From positions 248,001 to 312,000 of the forward strand of contig DASYGE010000002.1 in NCBI GenBank assembly GCA_036000105.1: DNA of 64,000 nucleotides. The letters are read 5' to 3'. Source of the DNA: DASUBN01 sp036000105. GTDB taxonomy: Bacteria > Pseudomonadota > Gammaproteobacteria > Natronospirales > REEB76. Numbering within the stretch: position 1 is the first letter of the stretch; every line of letters begins with the position of its first letter. Made by a program: the position numbers and the translations under genes. Shown piece by piece: positions 26,188 through 33,829 of the stretch. The notes below the pieces were generated by a model. The model was not told the DNA's origin, ran no database searches, and saw nothing but the letters and a program-made list of their open reading frames with translations.

Positions 26188-26631
26188 ATGAGTCCCATGA
26201 AGACGTTTTCCGCCAAGAACGAGACCGTGAAGCGTGATTGGTACATCGTTGATGCCACCGGCAAGACCCTGGGGCGCCTGTCCACCGAGATCGCGCGCCG
26301 TCTGCGCGGCAAGCACAAAGCCGAATACACCCCGCACGTGGACACCGGCGACTACATCGTCGTGATCAACGCCGGCAAGGTGGCCGTCACCGGCAAGAAG
26401 CTCACGGACAAGATCTACCACTGGCACACCGGCTACATCGGCAACATGAAGCACACGAGCCTGGGCAAGATGCTGCAGGAGCACCCGGAGCGCGCCCTCG
26501 AGATCGCGGTGAAGGGCATGTTGCCCAAGAACCCGCTGGGCCGCGCCATGTTCCGCAAGCTCAAGGTCTACGGCGGCGCCGAGCACAAGCACGAAGCCCA
26601 GCAGCCTCAAGTCCTCGATATCAAAGCCTGA
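26188..26631 (+). CDS. rplM: 50S ribosomal protein L13
   Basis: Large-subunit protein L13, needed early in 50S assembly. The body KTFSAKNETVKRDWYIVDAT and the KGMLPKNPLGRAMFRKLKVY segment are close to the E. coli protein. Homologues start at MKTF (26197); the start at 26188 adds MSP and has the better AGG spacing, so either may be used. rpsI follows after 68 bp. Confidence 0.97.
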   Translation: MSPMKTFSAKNETVKRDWYIVDATGKTLGRLSTEIARRLRGKHKAEYTPHVDTGDYIVVINAGKVAVTGKKLTDKIYHWHTGYIGNMKHTSLGKMLQEHPERALEIAVKGMLPKNPLGRAMFRKLKVYGGAEHKHEAQQPQVLDIKA

Positions 26632-26699
26632 TTTTAGTTTCAACTTCTCAGCTTAATTTTAGTTTTTAACTTCTCAACTAAGAACCCGAGAATCATCAA

Positions 26700-27092
26700 A
26701 TGGCAGTGAGCACCAATTACGGCACCGGCCGTCGCAAGACCGGCAAAGCCCGCGTCTTCGTGAAAGCCGGCCGCGGCCGCATCCTCGTGAACGGCAAGCC
26801 GCTGGACGAATACTTCGGCCGCGTGACCGCGCGCATGATCGTGCGCCAGCCGCTCGACGTGCTGAAGATGAACGATTCCCTGGACATCGAAGCGACCGTC
26901 GAAGGCGGCGGCACCACCGGCCAGGCCGGCGCCATCCGTCACGGTCTCACCCGCGCGCTCATCGAATATGACGAGACCTTCCGCCCTGCACTGCGCAAGG
27001 CCGGGTTCGTGACCCGCGACGCCCGCGCCGTGGAGCGCAAGAAGGTCGGCCTGCACAAGGCTCGCCGCGCGCCGCAGTACAGCAAGCGCTAA
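26700..27092 (+). CDS. rpsI: 30S ribosomal protein S9
   Basis: Small-subunit protein S9, whose C-terminal tail reaches the P-site tRNA. The 130 residues match E. coli S9 exactly in length. The motifs YGTGRRKTGKARVFVKAG, GGGTTGQAGAIRHGLTRAL and the basic end KARRAPQYSKR are diagnostic. It is the second gene of the rplM-rpsI operon and is followed by a hairpin terminator. Confidence 0.98.
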   Translation: MAVSTNYGTGRRKTGKARVFVKAGRGRILVNGKPLDEYFGRVTARMIVRQPLDVLKMNDSLDIEATVEGGGTTGQAGAIRHGLTRALIEYDETFRPALRKAGFVTRDARAVERKKVGLHKARRAPQYSKR

Positions 27093-27105
27093 TCAGCGAA
27101 TACGG

Positions 27106-27153
27106 AACCGCCCGGCAGATTCTCATCAGGGAATTGTCTGGCGGTTTCTTTTT
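27106..27153 (+). terminator. Rho-independent terminator after rpsI
   Basis: AACCGCCCGGCAGATTC pairs with GAATTGTCTGGCGGTT, followed by TTCTTTTT. It begins 14 bp after the rpsI stop. The remaining gap up to the tRNA holds the tRNA fragment at 27180 and hairpins; no gene is seen. Confidence 0.8.
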
Positions 27154-27179
27154 GGGCGAATGTTTAACGGCCCCGCACT

Positions 27180-27202
27180 TGGGGGATCGTCTGTCGGTAG
27201 GG
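27180..27202 (+). pseudogene. tRNA-Gln 5'-half remnant
   Basis: TGGGGGATCGTCTGTCGGTA repeats the acceptor and D-arm of the tRNA-Gln at 27411 with two substitutions (AG to GT). The match fades after position 27202 and no anticodon arm follows. It looks like a partial duplicate of the tRNA, perhaps from insertion or excision events at this locus. Confidence 0.6.
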
Positions 27203-27224
27203 TGAGTCGGTGATTTCAGAGATG

Positions 27225-27266
27225 CCGCAGGCATCTCCCGACGAACGACACAACAGGGATGTTGTG
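27225..27266. repeat. REP-like double hairpin
   Basis: Two adjacent inverted repeats: GAGATGCCGCAGGCATCTC and CACAACAGGGATGTTGTG (27249-27266). The second has the ACAGGGATGT-type loop shared with hairpins at 7863, 32792, 37280, 50443 and 54981. Confidence 0.55.
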
Positions 27267-27410
27267 GCCGGAAGGCACACCAGGGACGGGTCAGTGGACG
27301 GTTCTCCTGGTTAATTTGAGAATCATTTAGTACTGGGTTTGGCGGCGAGCGCCGAGCTGAGTGGCGGAGTCTTCCAACTCAAGGTTTCTGGTTTAAAATC
27401 GCAATGTTTT

Positions 27411-27484
27411 TGGGGGATCGTCTAGCGGTAGGACTGCGGACTCTGACTCCGCCAACCTAGGTTCGAATCCTAGTCCCCCAGCCA
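27411..27484 (+). tRNA. tRNA-Gln (anticodon CTG)
   Basis: A full cloverleaf can be drawn. The acceptor TGGGGGA pairs with TCCCCCA and the D stem GTCT with GGAC. The anticodon stem GCGGA/TCCGC holds the loop CTCTGAC (anticodon CTG). The T stem is CTAGG/CCTAG with loop TTCGAAT. Discriminator G and CCA are encoded (27481-27484). Its 3' end is echoed at 32854 and 35117, marking it as an integration target. Confidence 0.96.
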
Positions 27485-27494
27485 AAAGAAACAA

Positions 27495-27529
27495 GGGCTT
27501 ACAGTGACAACACTGTAAGCCCTTTTTCT
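27495..27529. terminator. Hairpin terminator after tRNA-Gln
   Basis: A perfect 12-bp stem, GGGCTTACAGTG with CACTGTAAGCCC, and a run of five T follow the tRNA by 10 bp. It is strong enough to end tRNA transcription. Confidence 0.8.
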
Positions 27530-27599
27530 ATGTAAGCGCAATGTAAGCAATTCGATGGAAAAATTGCTCAGCCCTATTGGGCGGCGACACGCGCCGTTT

Positions 27600-27742
27600 C
27601 GGATTGCATGCCTGGCGCCAGTCGCTACCAACGCGTTGGTCCGCAATCCCGCCATGCGTTGACGCCATTGCCGTTCAACGCCTATGAGCGCACCGAGCAC
27701 GAGAGCGAGTACCACCCGCGGGAGAAACGCGTCCCAAATCAT
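27600..27742 (-). pseudogene. Truncated MgtC/SapB-family gene
   Basis: From ATG at 27742, preceded by a GGGGAGG site, 43 codons read like the start of an MgtC/SapB membrane protein: RVVLALVLGALIGVERQWRQ and AGLRTNALVATGA. Homology then stops around 27614 and the frame runs through unrelated sequence toward the tRNA terminator. Intact MgtC proteins have about 150-230 residues, so this is a 5' fragment. It was probably truncated when material was joined behind the tRNA. MgtC is linked to growth at low magnesium, which fits the neighbouring metal genes. Confidence 0.65.
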
Positions 27743-27839
27743 ATATATGCCTCCCCTCGCGTCTGCCAAAGGCGCGACCTGCTGGTTTCTTAGCAATACC
27801 ATCGAGCTGCGAATTTCTGTAATTGAGAACTACTAGGCT

Positions 27840-28124
27840 CTACAGGTATCTGGTTATTTCCTTGAACTCGGCGATTGCCGCCTTTTTGCGTGTGCCACCC
27901 GCTTCCATAGCCTCGTCTAGACAGTGATCCAGATGGTCATGGATCAAGGTCTCTTTCGCATGGGCTAGTGCTCGTTCGATGGCATGCAGTTGCTGCGTGA
28001 TGCTCAAGCAGGCTCGCTGTCCCTCGATCATTTCGATGACGCTGCTTAGCTGGCCCTGCGCACGCCGCAGACGACGGACGACATCTGGATGACTGTGATG
28101 CAATGTTCCAATCGCCATGTTCAC
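27840..28124 (-). CDS. CsoR/RcnR-family metal-sensing repressor
   Basis: A 94-residue all-helical repressor that releases DNA on metal binding. Family landmarks are RRLRRAQGQL in helix 1, Cys39 in GQRACLSI, and His64 plus Cys68 in HDHLDHC. The Cys-His-Cys set resembles CsoR and InrS more than E. coli RcnR (Cys-His-His). N-terminal His9, His10 and His12 could add ligands for nickel or cobalt. It is the last gene behind the NicO transporter and probably controls that operon. Metal identity is unresolved. Confidence 0.88.
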   Translation of the reverse strand: MNMAIGTLHHSHPDVVRRLRRAQGQLSSVIEMIEGQRACLSITQQLHAIERALAHAKETLIHDHLDHCLDEAMEAGGTRKKAAIAEFKEITRYL

Positions 28125-28163
28125 ACCCCCGTATTACATTTCGATTACGTGGAATGCACGTCC

Positions 28164-28874
28164 TCACCAAACCGACCAGATCATAAATACCAGCCCCACA
28201 ACAGCGATTAGCGTACCACTGAGTACCTCCCCATGGCGCTCAAGAGCTCCGAAGTGTAGGCGCCTCAACGTGGCAGTCGAATACACGGTCACCGCCACGT
28301 ATGTAGCAATGGTGCTTATCGCGAAGCACACTGCCATGGTGACTATCAACCCGGGCCCGTATTTACCTGCGGCGAAGAACGTCGGGATGCCTTCCACCAT
28401 GGGCGAGGAGCCGAGTATCAGCAGCAGCGCGGTGCGGGACGAACGCATATGCCTATGTCCTTGCAGCGTCGATTGAGTCCCGTCGTCTGCGGCGTGGCTA
28501 TGCGGGATTCCGCCATGATCATGGGCGTGGGCACGTCCATGTGCATCTTCGTTGGCGTCATGCAACTCGCGCCAGGACGAGAGCGCCATCCACCCGCCGA
28601 ACGCGATCAGTAGAAGGCCCGAAGCTGTTTCGACGAATTCGCCGAAACGCGCGGCGACGGCGACTCCCGCTATCCAGACGATTACCCCGATAATCAACGT
28701 CGAAAAAACATGCCCGGACCCGGCAAGTAATGCCGCTCGGGCGGTTTCCGACTTGGACCATCGACGCTGCCGAGCGATCACCATAATCGGCGCCCAATGG
28801 TCCGGCACCAGGGTATGCAGCACGCCGACGCCCGTGACCGCCCCGATCAGCAGAAATTGAGGAACGTATTCCAT
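28164..28874 (-). CDS. NicO/RcnA-like nickel-cobalt transporter
   Basis: A 236-residue membrane transporter. Helix 1 carries the HTLVPDHW signature (His20, Asp25, His26) of the NicO family. A cytoplasmic loop at about residues 105-135 is rich in His and Asp (AHAHDHGG, PHSHAADD, QGHRHM), as in RcnA efflux proteins. Six helices are visible. The metal sensor gene lies 39 bp downstream on the same strand. Efflux of nickel or cobalt is the simplest reading. Confidence 0.85.
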   Translation of the reverse strand: MEYVPQFLLIGAVTGVGVLHTLVPDHWAPIMVIARQRRWSKSETARAALLAGSGHVFSTLIIGVIVWIAGVAVAARFGEFVETASGLLLIAFGGWMALSSWRELHDANEDAHGRAHAHDHGGIPHSHAADDGTQSTLQGHRHMRSSRTALLLILGSSPMVEGIPTFFAAGKYGPGLIVTMAVCFAISTIATYVAVTVYSTATLRRLHFGALERHGEVLSGTLIAVVGLVFMIWSVW

Positions 28875-28903
28875 AATCGCAACTCCTTGGCCAGACCGAG
28901 CGG

Positions 28904-29110
28904 CTACTTGCCGAAATGGACTAATCCCGCCAGGCTGAGGAATTGATACCCCACCAGCAGCATCATGAGGATCAGATAACTGCGCAGCAGAATCAGGGAC
29001 GTCTTCACGCTCTGCGTCATTTTGATGTGGCCGAGATTGTCTAGGCTGCGCTTCTGTTCGGCCACGTCGTCCAGCGGATGGATCACACGGAATACCGGTT
29101 CGGCATTCAT
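28904..29110 (-). CDS. Small membrane protein of the metal operon, 68 aa
   Basis: A single C-terminal helix (LLRSYLILMMLLVGYQFLSLAGLVHF) follows a polar N terminus (VIHPLDDVAEQKRSLDNLGHIK). The start at 29110 has an AAAAGGAA site; the longer frame from 29155 lacks one. It sits 64 bp after the NRAMP-like gene and 29 bp before the NicO gene. It may be a small accessory subunit, which is inference from position only. Confidence 0.7.
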   Translation of the reverse strand: MNAEPVFRVIHPLDDVAEQKRSLDNLGHIKMTQSVKTSLILLRSYLILMMLLVGYQFLSLAGLVHFGK

Positions 29111-29174
29111 GGTTTGTTCCTTTTGGGGAGCTTTCATTCTGGTTGATTGACGCACGGCACTTGCTCCTTTGAAA

Positions 29175-30512
29175 CTAATTGCCGCTTGAGGGGAACAGAC
29201 TTGGGATAGTGACCTGCAAGGCTAGTACCAGGGACAACGCGAAGAGCACGACGATGATGGTCCAGTTGATGACGTTGTTCCAACGCTTGTTCACGAATTC
29301 ATTCCCGAGCAGCTCGTGATCGTTGAGCAACAATTGCAGGAAGATGACGGCGGATGGCAGGATCACGCCGGCCAATACCTGCACGCCCAGGATGATGAGT
29401 TGCAGGGGCGCCTTGGGAATCAACACCACCGCCGCTGCCAATAGCACGCACAGGGCATAGACCGCATAGAACCCCTTCGCTTCCCGGACCGGCTTGTGGA
29501 GGCTGTGGTTCCAGCCCTGCACCTCGCCCCAGGCCCAGGCGCTGGAGAGCGAGATAGCGGTGGTGCCCAGCACCGCTGCATTTACCATCATGATCAGCAC
29601 TCCGTCGCGCACCAGTCGTCCGTAGATCGGACCGAGGGCGGCGGCCATCTGCGCCGGGTCGGTGTAGCTCACCCCATGGCGCAGCATGGCATCACCCACC
29701 AGCATCATGGCGCCGGCCACCAGGATGGTGAAACACGCACCGATGAACGTGTCCAGCCGCGCCCACTTGAGGTCGGCGAAACGCAGTCGCTTGTCCGCCA
29801 CGCAACTCTGCTGGAAAAAGAGCTGCCAGGGCGCGATGGTGGTGCCGACGATCGCGATGACAAGGAATATGAGGTCAAAGGTGATGCCACCTTTGGGGAT
29901 GGTGGGCAACAGCGTATTGACGGCGACGTCCGCCCAGGTGGGATGCACCACCACCGCTAGCACGAACCACAGGGTATCGAACAGGCACAGGGCGATGACC
30001 ATGCGCTCCCAGCGCAGATAGCTGCCGGTGGTGACGAGGGAGATCAGCGCCACCGCTGCGATGGGCACGGATAGGTACGGCGAGACCCCGAGCTGCGATA
30101 GGGCCATGGAGATCGCCGCGAACTCGGTGACTAGCGTCAGGAAATTCACCAGTAGCAGGTCAAACAGCGAGAACCGCCCCCACCATTTGCCGAAGCGCTG
30201 GTAGATCATGGCAGCATGGCCCTTGCCGGTGGCGATTCCCAGCCGAGCCACCATCTCCTGGATGAAGTAGCAGATGGGCAGCAACAACAGAAGCAGCCAC
30301 AAGAGGTGCACGCCGTACTGGGCCCCCGCCTGGGTGTAGGTGGATACGGCACCTGCGTCGTTGTCCGCCTCCATGACGATGAGCCCCGGGCCCATCACCA
30401 TGAGGAAGGTGAGCAGATCGCGGACGCCACGCGAACGCACCGTGCGTACCTTGCGGGAGTCCACGTTGTCCGCGGCTGGAGCTGCATTATTCAGTTTGAT
30501 GATTTCAGACAT
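29175..30512 (-). CDS. NRAMP-like divalent metal transporter (divergent binding site)
   Basis: A 445-residue inner-membrane transporter with about eleven helices. The fold-level pattern of SLC11/NRAMP is clear (GPGLIVMEADNDAGAVSTYT, then TQAGAQYGVHLLW). However, the canonical helix-1 DPGN reads DNDA here, and the helix-6 MPH motif reads APW (GTTIAPWQLF). Losing the metal-ligand Met is known in NRAMP-related magnesium transporters and other outgroup proteins. Manganese specificity should therefore not be assumed. It follows a 58-residue ORF and precedes the 68-residue protein in one operon. Confidence 0.88.
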   Translation of the reverse strand: MSEIIKLNNAAPAADNVDSRKVRTVRSRGVRDLLTFLMVMGPGLIVMEADNDAGAVSTYTQAGAQYGVHLLWLLLLLLPICYFIQEMVARLGIATGKGHAAMIYQRFGKWWGRFSLFDLLLVNFLTLVTEFAAISMALSQLGVSPYLSVPIAAVALISLVTTGSYLRWERMVIALCLFDTLWFVLAVVVHPTWADVAVNTLLPTIPKGGITFDLIFLVIAIVGTTIAPWQLFFQQSCVADKRLRFADLKWARLDTFIGACFTILVAGAMMLVGDAMLRHGVSYTDPAQMAAALGPIYGRLVRDGVLIMMVNAAVLGTTAISLSSAWAWGEVQGWNHSLHKPVREAKGFYAVYALCVLLAAAVVLIPKAPLQLIILGVQVLAGVILPSAVIFLQLLLNDHELLGNEFVNKRWNNVINWTIIVVLFALSLVLALQVTIPSLFPSSGN

Positions 30513-30524
30513 GGCCGGCCCCCT

Positions 30525-30701
30525 TCAGAACAGTCGGCCGGACATGCGCCGGTCATGGCTGACCAGGCTGCCGAAGAGTTGCCCATGCTGCTCACGGGTG
30601 TGGTGCGCAGGAGCTTCCGTGGCTCGGACTTGCGGCCGCACAGCCAAGCGCTGCTTGAGCCAATTGAAACCGTATAGAATCAAGTCGATAACTTTTTTCA
30701 T
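30525..30701 (-). CDS. Small basic protein between porin and transporter, 58 aa
   Basis: ATG at 30701, with GGGAGCAAG just upstream, opens 58 codons ending 12 bp before the NRAMP-like start. The product begins MKKVIDLILYGFNWLKQRLA, an amphipathic or membrane-surface helix. A His/Arg-rich tail follows (APAHHTREQHG, SHDRRMSGRLF). Position and ribosome site argue for a real gene; no family is known to me. Confidence 0.5.
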   Translation of the reverse strand: MKKVIDLILYGFNWLKQRLAVRPQVRATEAPAHHTREQHGQLFGSLVSHDRRMSGRLF

Positions 30702-30718
30702 GATGCTTGCTCCCGAAA

Positions 30719-32170
30719 TTAGTACTGCAGATGCAGGCGCAGTCCGTAGACAAGCGCGGGCCCGCGGTCCCGGTTGTAGCCGGGGTTTTGAAAATATTGG
30801 ATGTCCGGGCTGATCTGGACGTACGTACCCGCCTGGAAACGGTAGTAGGCTTCCAGGATCTGTTCGTGGCCGTAGTTCAGCCGCCCGTCACACAGTTCGA
30901 AGCCGCAACCACCCAACTCCAGATAACGCTGGTGCACGGCGGACAAGCCGTCGATGACTAGTGCGATGCCGGACCGGTCGTCCTCACGACCCCAACGCAG
31001 ACCTGAGACTTGGCCGCCGAAGCTCAGGCTGCGATCAACCTCGGTGAAGGCGAACGTCTCGGTTTGGCCGTCGTCCCAGCCGGCCCGCACGAACAAGCCG
31101 GTCTCGCCGTTGTCCGCCAACGGTTGCTCCAGATTGAAGCCGAAGCCGTGCTTTTCACGTCCATCGGCATCGTCAGCGACGATGTCAGGCTGGGCACCGC
31201 TCGCCAGTGCCTTGCTGATGGCGTTCTGGTAGATGCCCATGCGCGCCACGTTGCGGTAAAGCGTGAAGCGCAGCACCGTCCCGGAAACGCCAGGCATCAG
31301 ATCGAACTCGAGGTTGTCCCCGTGGACCCGGCTCAGGGGCCATGCCAGGGCCTCTTGGTTGGCTCGCTGCGGCATGCGATAGATGCCGAACTTCAGGGAC
31401 CAGTCGGGCTGGAGGTAGCCGAACACCAATCCGTCGGTGTAACCGCGGGTATCCGCTGCGTAGTCGTAAGCACCATCGTTGATGAGCGCCCATGTCTCGA
31501 ACTGGGTGCGCGTGCTGTTGGCATAGCGGTTCTGATCAAAGTCGTCCCCGACGGCGAGCTTGCCGGCCTTGAACTCGAAGGCATGCGTGGGTACTTCCCC
31601 CGGCAGCTGGTCTTGGGCACGGTCGACGCGGGTGGTCTCGGTACCTAAGGGCAGCAGGAACTCCACATAGACTCTGGCGATGTAGGTATCCTTGGGCAGG
31701 CCGTTGCCGGCCCGCACCACGTCGCCATCCGCAGGGCTGCCCAGGCCCGTGGCATTGCCGACACCGCCGCCGATGAAGCGCTCGATGTCGAGATAAGCCT
31801 GCCAACGGGATGCCAGGGCCATACCGAAATAGGCGCCGAAGGTCTGACTGGTCTCGTCGTCGCCGCTGGCCGGGAAGCTCTGGGGGCCCGAGTACTTGGC
31901 ATCGAACGAATCCAGGTGCTGATGGATGTTGTTGTACTGAGCTGCCAGCAGCATCGGCACCCACGGCTCCGCCGCCACCGTCGTAGCGGTAGTGACAGCT
32001 GTGGGAGCCGCGGTAACCGGGAAATGGTCGGGAGCCGGATCAACACCTGGCAAGGTCGGGGGAACCTGGTCCGCATATACGGGTAGAGCGACATTACCCG
32101 ACAGCAACAGAATTGCGGCCAGGACCCATCCACGCGTCGAAGCCATGCGCTTTGCGTTGTGCGCAGTCAT
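30719..32170 (-). CDS. OprB-like carbohydrate-selective-type porin
   Basis: A 483-residue outer-membrane protein with a signal peptide (GWVLAAILLLSGNVALPVYA). A Thr/Ala-rich linker leads to an OprB-like barrel (FGAYFGMALASRWQAYLDIE, YLQPDWSLKFGIYRMPQRAN). It ends with the aromatic strand LVYGLRLHLQY expected for outer-membrane insertion. It is the first gene of the metal operon and ends 18 bp before the 58-aa ORF. In this context it may pass metal or metal complexes rather than sugar, which is inference. Confidence 0.85.
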   Translation of the reverse strand: MTAHNAKRMASTRGWVLAAILLLSGNVALPVYADQVPPTLPGVDPAPDHFPVTAAPTAVTTATTVAAEPWVPMLLAAQYNNIHQHLDSFDAKYSGPQSFPASGDDETSQTFGAYFGMALASRWQAYLDIERFIGGGVGNATGLGSPADGDVVRAGNGLPKDTYIARVYVEFLLPLGTETTRVDRAQDQLPGEVPTHAFEFKAGKLAVGDDFDQNRYANSTRTQFETWALINDGAYDYAADTRGYTDGLVFGYLQPDWSLKFGIYRMPQRANQEALAWPLSRVHGDNLEFDLMPGVSGTVLRFTLYRNVARMGIYQNAISKALASGAQPDIVADDADGREKHGFGFNLEQPLADNGETGLFVRAGWDDGQTETFAFTEVDRSLSFGGQVSGLRWGREDDRSGIALVIDGLSAVHQRYLELGGCGFELCDGRLNYGHEQILEAYYRFQAGTYVQISPDIQYFQNPGYNRDRGPALVYGLRLHLQY

Positions 32171-32791
32171 GTTTCACCTGTTTTTCATAGGCGACCGGAC
32201 GCACAGGCCCTGGGGTCTGGTATCCGGTCAGGTCGTCGAGGGAACAGCGGTTGGACGCGAGGCAAACCACTGTATCGAGGACGACTCGTTACATTTCGCA
32301 GCGCACTGGAGAGGGGTCTTTGAAGACATCCGCCGGGGGCGGACTCAAGACGGCTAGGAAGCGCACTGCCTCGTCTTTTCAGCGAGACAGCGGCAGGGAA
32401 GGATCAAAAACGGGAATTCCTGCGGGCCGGTCTCACCGAGCCTGTTTTTTGCTACTAGGGCTACTGTCCATTTAGAACTCCGTTCAAGTTAGACGGCGCA
32501 AGTGTAGTCCAGGATCTCAAAGTGTCAAGAAAAAAATGCGTAAATGTCTAAGAATTCTTCTTTAGGTCTCCGAAGAAGTGGTGTGGCCATTTGCCAGGCC
32601 CTACTCCGATGGGGTACCCCTAAAAGTGATCCGTTTTGCTGCTGCCGGAATATATGCGGTAATTGGCATGATTACCCTTCTGGATGCCAACACCAGATTG
32701 ATTTAGACGCCTGGTTGGTAATGCCAGAATCTTCAGGGAAAGAGCAAGAACAACTCCGTCGGAGGCATAGTCTCCGAAGGGGCGGAGGGCA
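32171..32791. other. Long non-coding stretch upstream of the porin operon
   Basis: About 620 bp with short frames only. Near 32171-32400 the base composition is that of the chromosome and should contain the porin promoter, which I could not pinpoint. No yybP-ykoY or other metal riboswitch signature was recognised. From about 32450 the sequence becomes AT-rich with no credible gene, marking entry into the second accessory segment. Confidence 0.5.
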
Positions 32792-32811
32792 CGCCTACAC
32801 GGATGTAGGCG
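32792..32811. repeat. REP-like hairpin
   Basis: CGCCTACACGGATGTAGGCG is a perfect-stem inverted repeat with the GGATG loop of the family also seen at 7863 and 27249. Purine-rich AGGAGCAG follows, as at 7863. It lies 43 bp before the att-like sequence at 32854. Confidence 0.55.
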
Positions 32812-32853
32812 GTAGAGCAACGCAGGAGCAGTTGCCGAGGGACAGCCCGGAGT

Positions 32854-32872
32854 AATCCTGAGTCCCCCAGCC
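32854..32872 (+). other. att-like direct repeat of the tRNA-Gln 3' end
   Basis: AATCCTGAGTCCCCCAGCC matches the tRNA-Gln 3' end (27466-27483) except for one inserted G. The sequence after it, CTCTAGTTATCTT, is nearly repeated at 35127-35139. Together these look like the right end of one insertion and the junction with a second. Confidence 0.6.
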
Positions 32873-32911
32873 TCTAGTTATCTTGAGCGACAATCCTAAG
32901 TCTTCTCAATA

Positions 32912-32938
32912 CCGTTTTTCGCCGAAAGCAGACGTAAA
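32912..32938. repeat. Palindrome copy A (cassette boundary, degenerate left arm)
   Basis: The right arm GCCGAAAGCAGACGT is intact relative to copies at 58586 and 59168; the left arm ATACCGTTTTTC is decayed. It lies 19 bp past the stop of the 88-residue gene. Confidence 0.5.
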
Positions 32939-32956
32939 ATTGGGTGGCCTGGCCAC

Positions 32957-33223
32957 TCATCCAACTATTGTAAGTATTAGAGAGCCGACAAGGCCAATCA
33001 GAAAGCAGACGAGAAGCATAGGCATGAACCAATGTATTTTATATACATCTCGTGCTCGTCGCATTCTTTCCAATCTCTTAATATCTTTTTCGCTCTTTGA
33101 TCGTTCTAACATTCGTATTCGCTTAGGCCAGAATAAATAATAATAAACTAAAATCATCAATGCGATGGCTAAGCCTATGACTTGGTAGGCGTCACCCGCT
33201 AGATCTTGCATTAGCTCTTTCAT
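32957..33223 (-). CDS. Cassette-borne two-helix membrane protein, 88 aa
   Basis: Two helices (VIGLAIALMILVYYYLFW and WFMPMLLVCFLIGLVGSLIL) are separated by a charged basic segment (MLERSKSEKDIKRLERMRRA). The gene is AT-rich compared with the chromosome and is bracketed by palindromes A and B. No family is recognised. The layout matches the cassette at 58586-59195: same orientation and a lone membrane-protein gene. Confidence 0.65.
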   Translation of the reverse strand: MKELMQDLAGDAYQVIGLAIALMILVYYYLFWPKRIRMLERSKSEKDIKRLERMRRARDVYKIHWFMPMLLVCFLIGLVGSLILTIVG

Positions 33224-33280
33224 TGTTATGCGACCTCAACGTTCAATAAAGCTGGCAAGCGTTACTTCAATAGCTTGGAT

Positions 33281-33308
33281 ATGTCTGCTTTTGGCCGCAA
33301 GCAAACAT
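33281..33308. repeat. Palindrome copy B (cassette boundary)
   Basis: Arms ATGTCTGCTTTTGG and CCGCAAGCAAACAT; two changes from the copy at 59168. It lies 57 bp upstream of the start of the 88-residue gene. Confidence 0.65.
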
Positions 33309-33570
33309 CGATCGTCATCCGTTCCTACCCGCCAGTTAACCCACCTTAACTATCGTTACTCGCATTTGACGATATGCCCCCGGGGGGTGGGTATATATGA
33401 ATTTTTTATGACAGTCCCTGTGGATAAGTGTGCGCTCCAGCCGCAACTAATCCGGCCGCACTAACAGCCGGAAACACGATAGCTAAATTGCATCACAGCC
33501 TTACGCCGATTACTACCCTCCCCCTGAATCAGGACGAGGGACGGGCTAGGGGGGCGGGATACCGCTGAAC
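33309..33570. other. Non-coding spacer before integrase-tail unit 1
   Basis: A 262-bp stretch with no credible gene. It contains one perfect DnaA-box-like TGTGGATAA at 33419-33427 and a GGGGGG run near 33391. Short frames crossing it have no homology I can see. Confidence 0.4.
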
Positions 33571-33810
33571 GGCTGTAGCAGATTGGGAACAAGTATTGGG
33601 ATGCTCGAAAAGCACTACAGCAAGCTCAAGCCGTACATGAAGTTGGCGACGCTGAATGGTTCTGAGGACATAGTTAATAAGTCATATGGTATTTTGGAAA
33701 ACGGTGCCTATACTCGATTAGAGCTATTACTTATGCACCAGCAACAATTGATTGACGAGCAGACAGAGGCTATTAAGAAACTGTTAGATAGGCTGCAGAG
33801 TATGTATTGA
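33571..33810 (+). pseudogene. Integrase C-terminal tail, unit 1
   Basis: The sequence from 33571 shares about 75-80 nearly identical bases with 34307 onward. It encodes GTSIGMLEKHYSKLKPYMKL, the end of a phage-type tyrosine recombinase including the probable nucleophile Tyr in EKHYSKL. The Arg-His-Arg core is absent, so it cannot act as a recombinase. A Gln/Leu-rich helix follows (LLLMHQQQLIDEQTEAIKKL). The stop is 20 bp before the next gene, which has its own AAGGAG site. Confidence 0.7.
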
Positions 33811-33829
33811 TCAAGGAGTTTAACTAGTC

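Noticed and set aside
27493..27530. Inverted repeat after tRNA-Gln as a CRISPR-like or attachment site
   Set aside because: Single copy with a T-run; an ordinary terminator explains it.
32171..32400. Possible manganese riboswitch (yybP-ykoY) ahead of the porin operon
   Set aside because: The conserved GGGGAGUA and CUGA-type segments were not found on the minus strand.
33419..33427. Perfect DnaA-box-like TGTGGATAA, possible origin of an element
   Set aside because: Only one box, no clustered boxes, no replication gene nearby; expected by chance.
33228..33464. 78-codon frame over palindrome B and the spacer
   Set aside because: It reads through the palindrome, has no ribosome site and no protein-like pattern.
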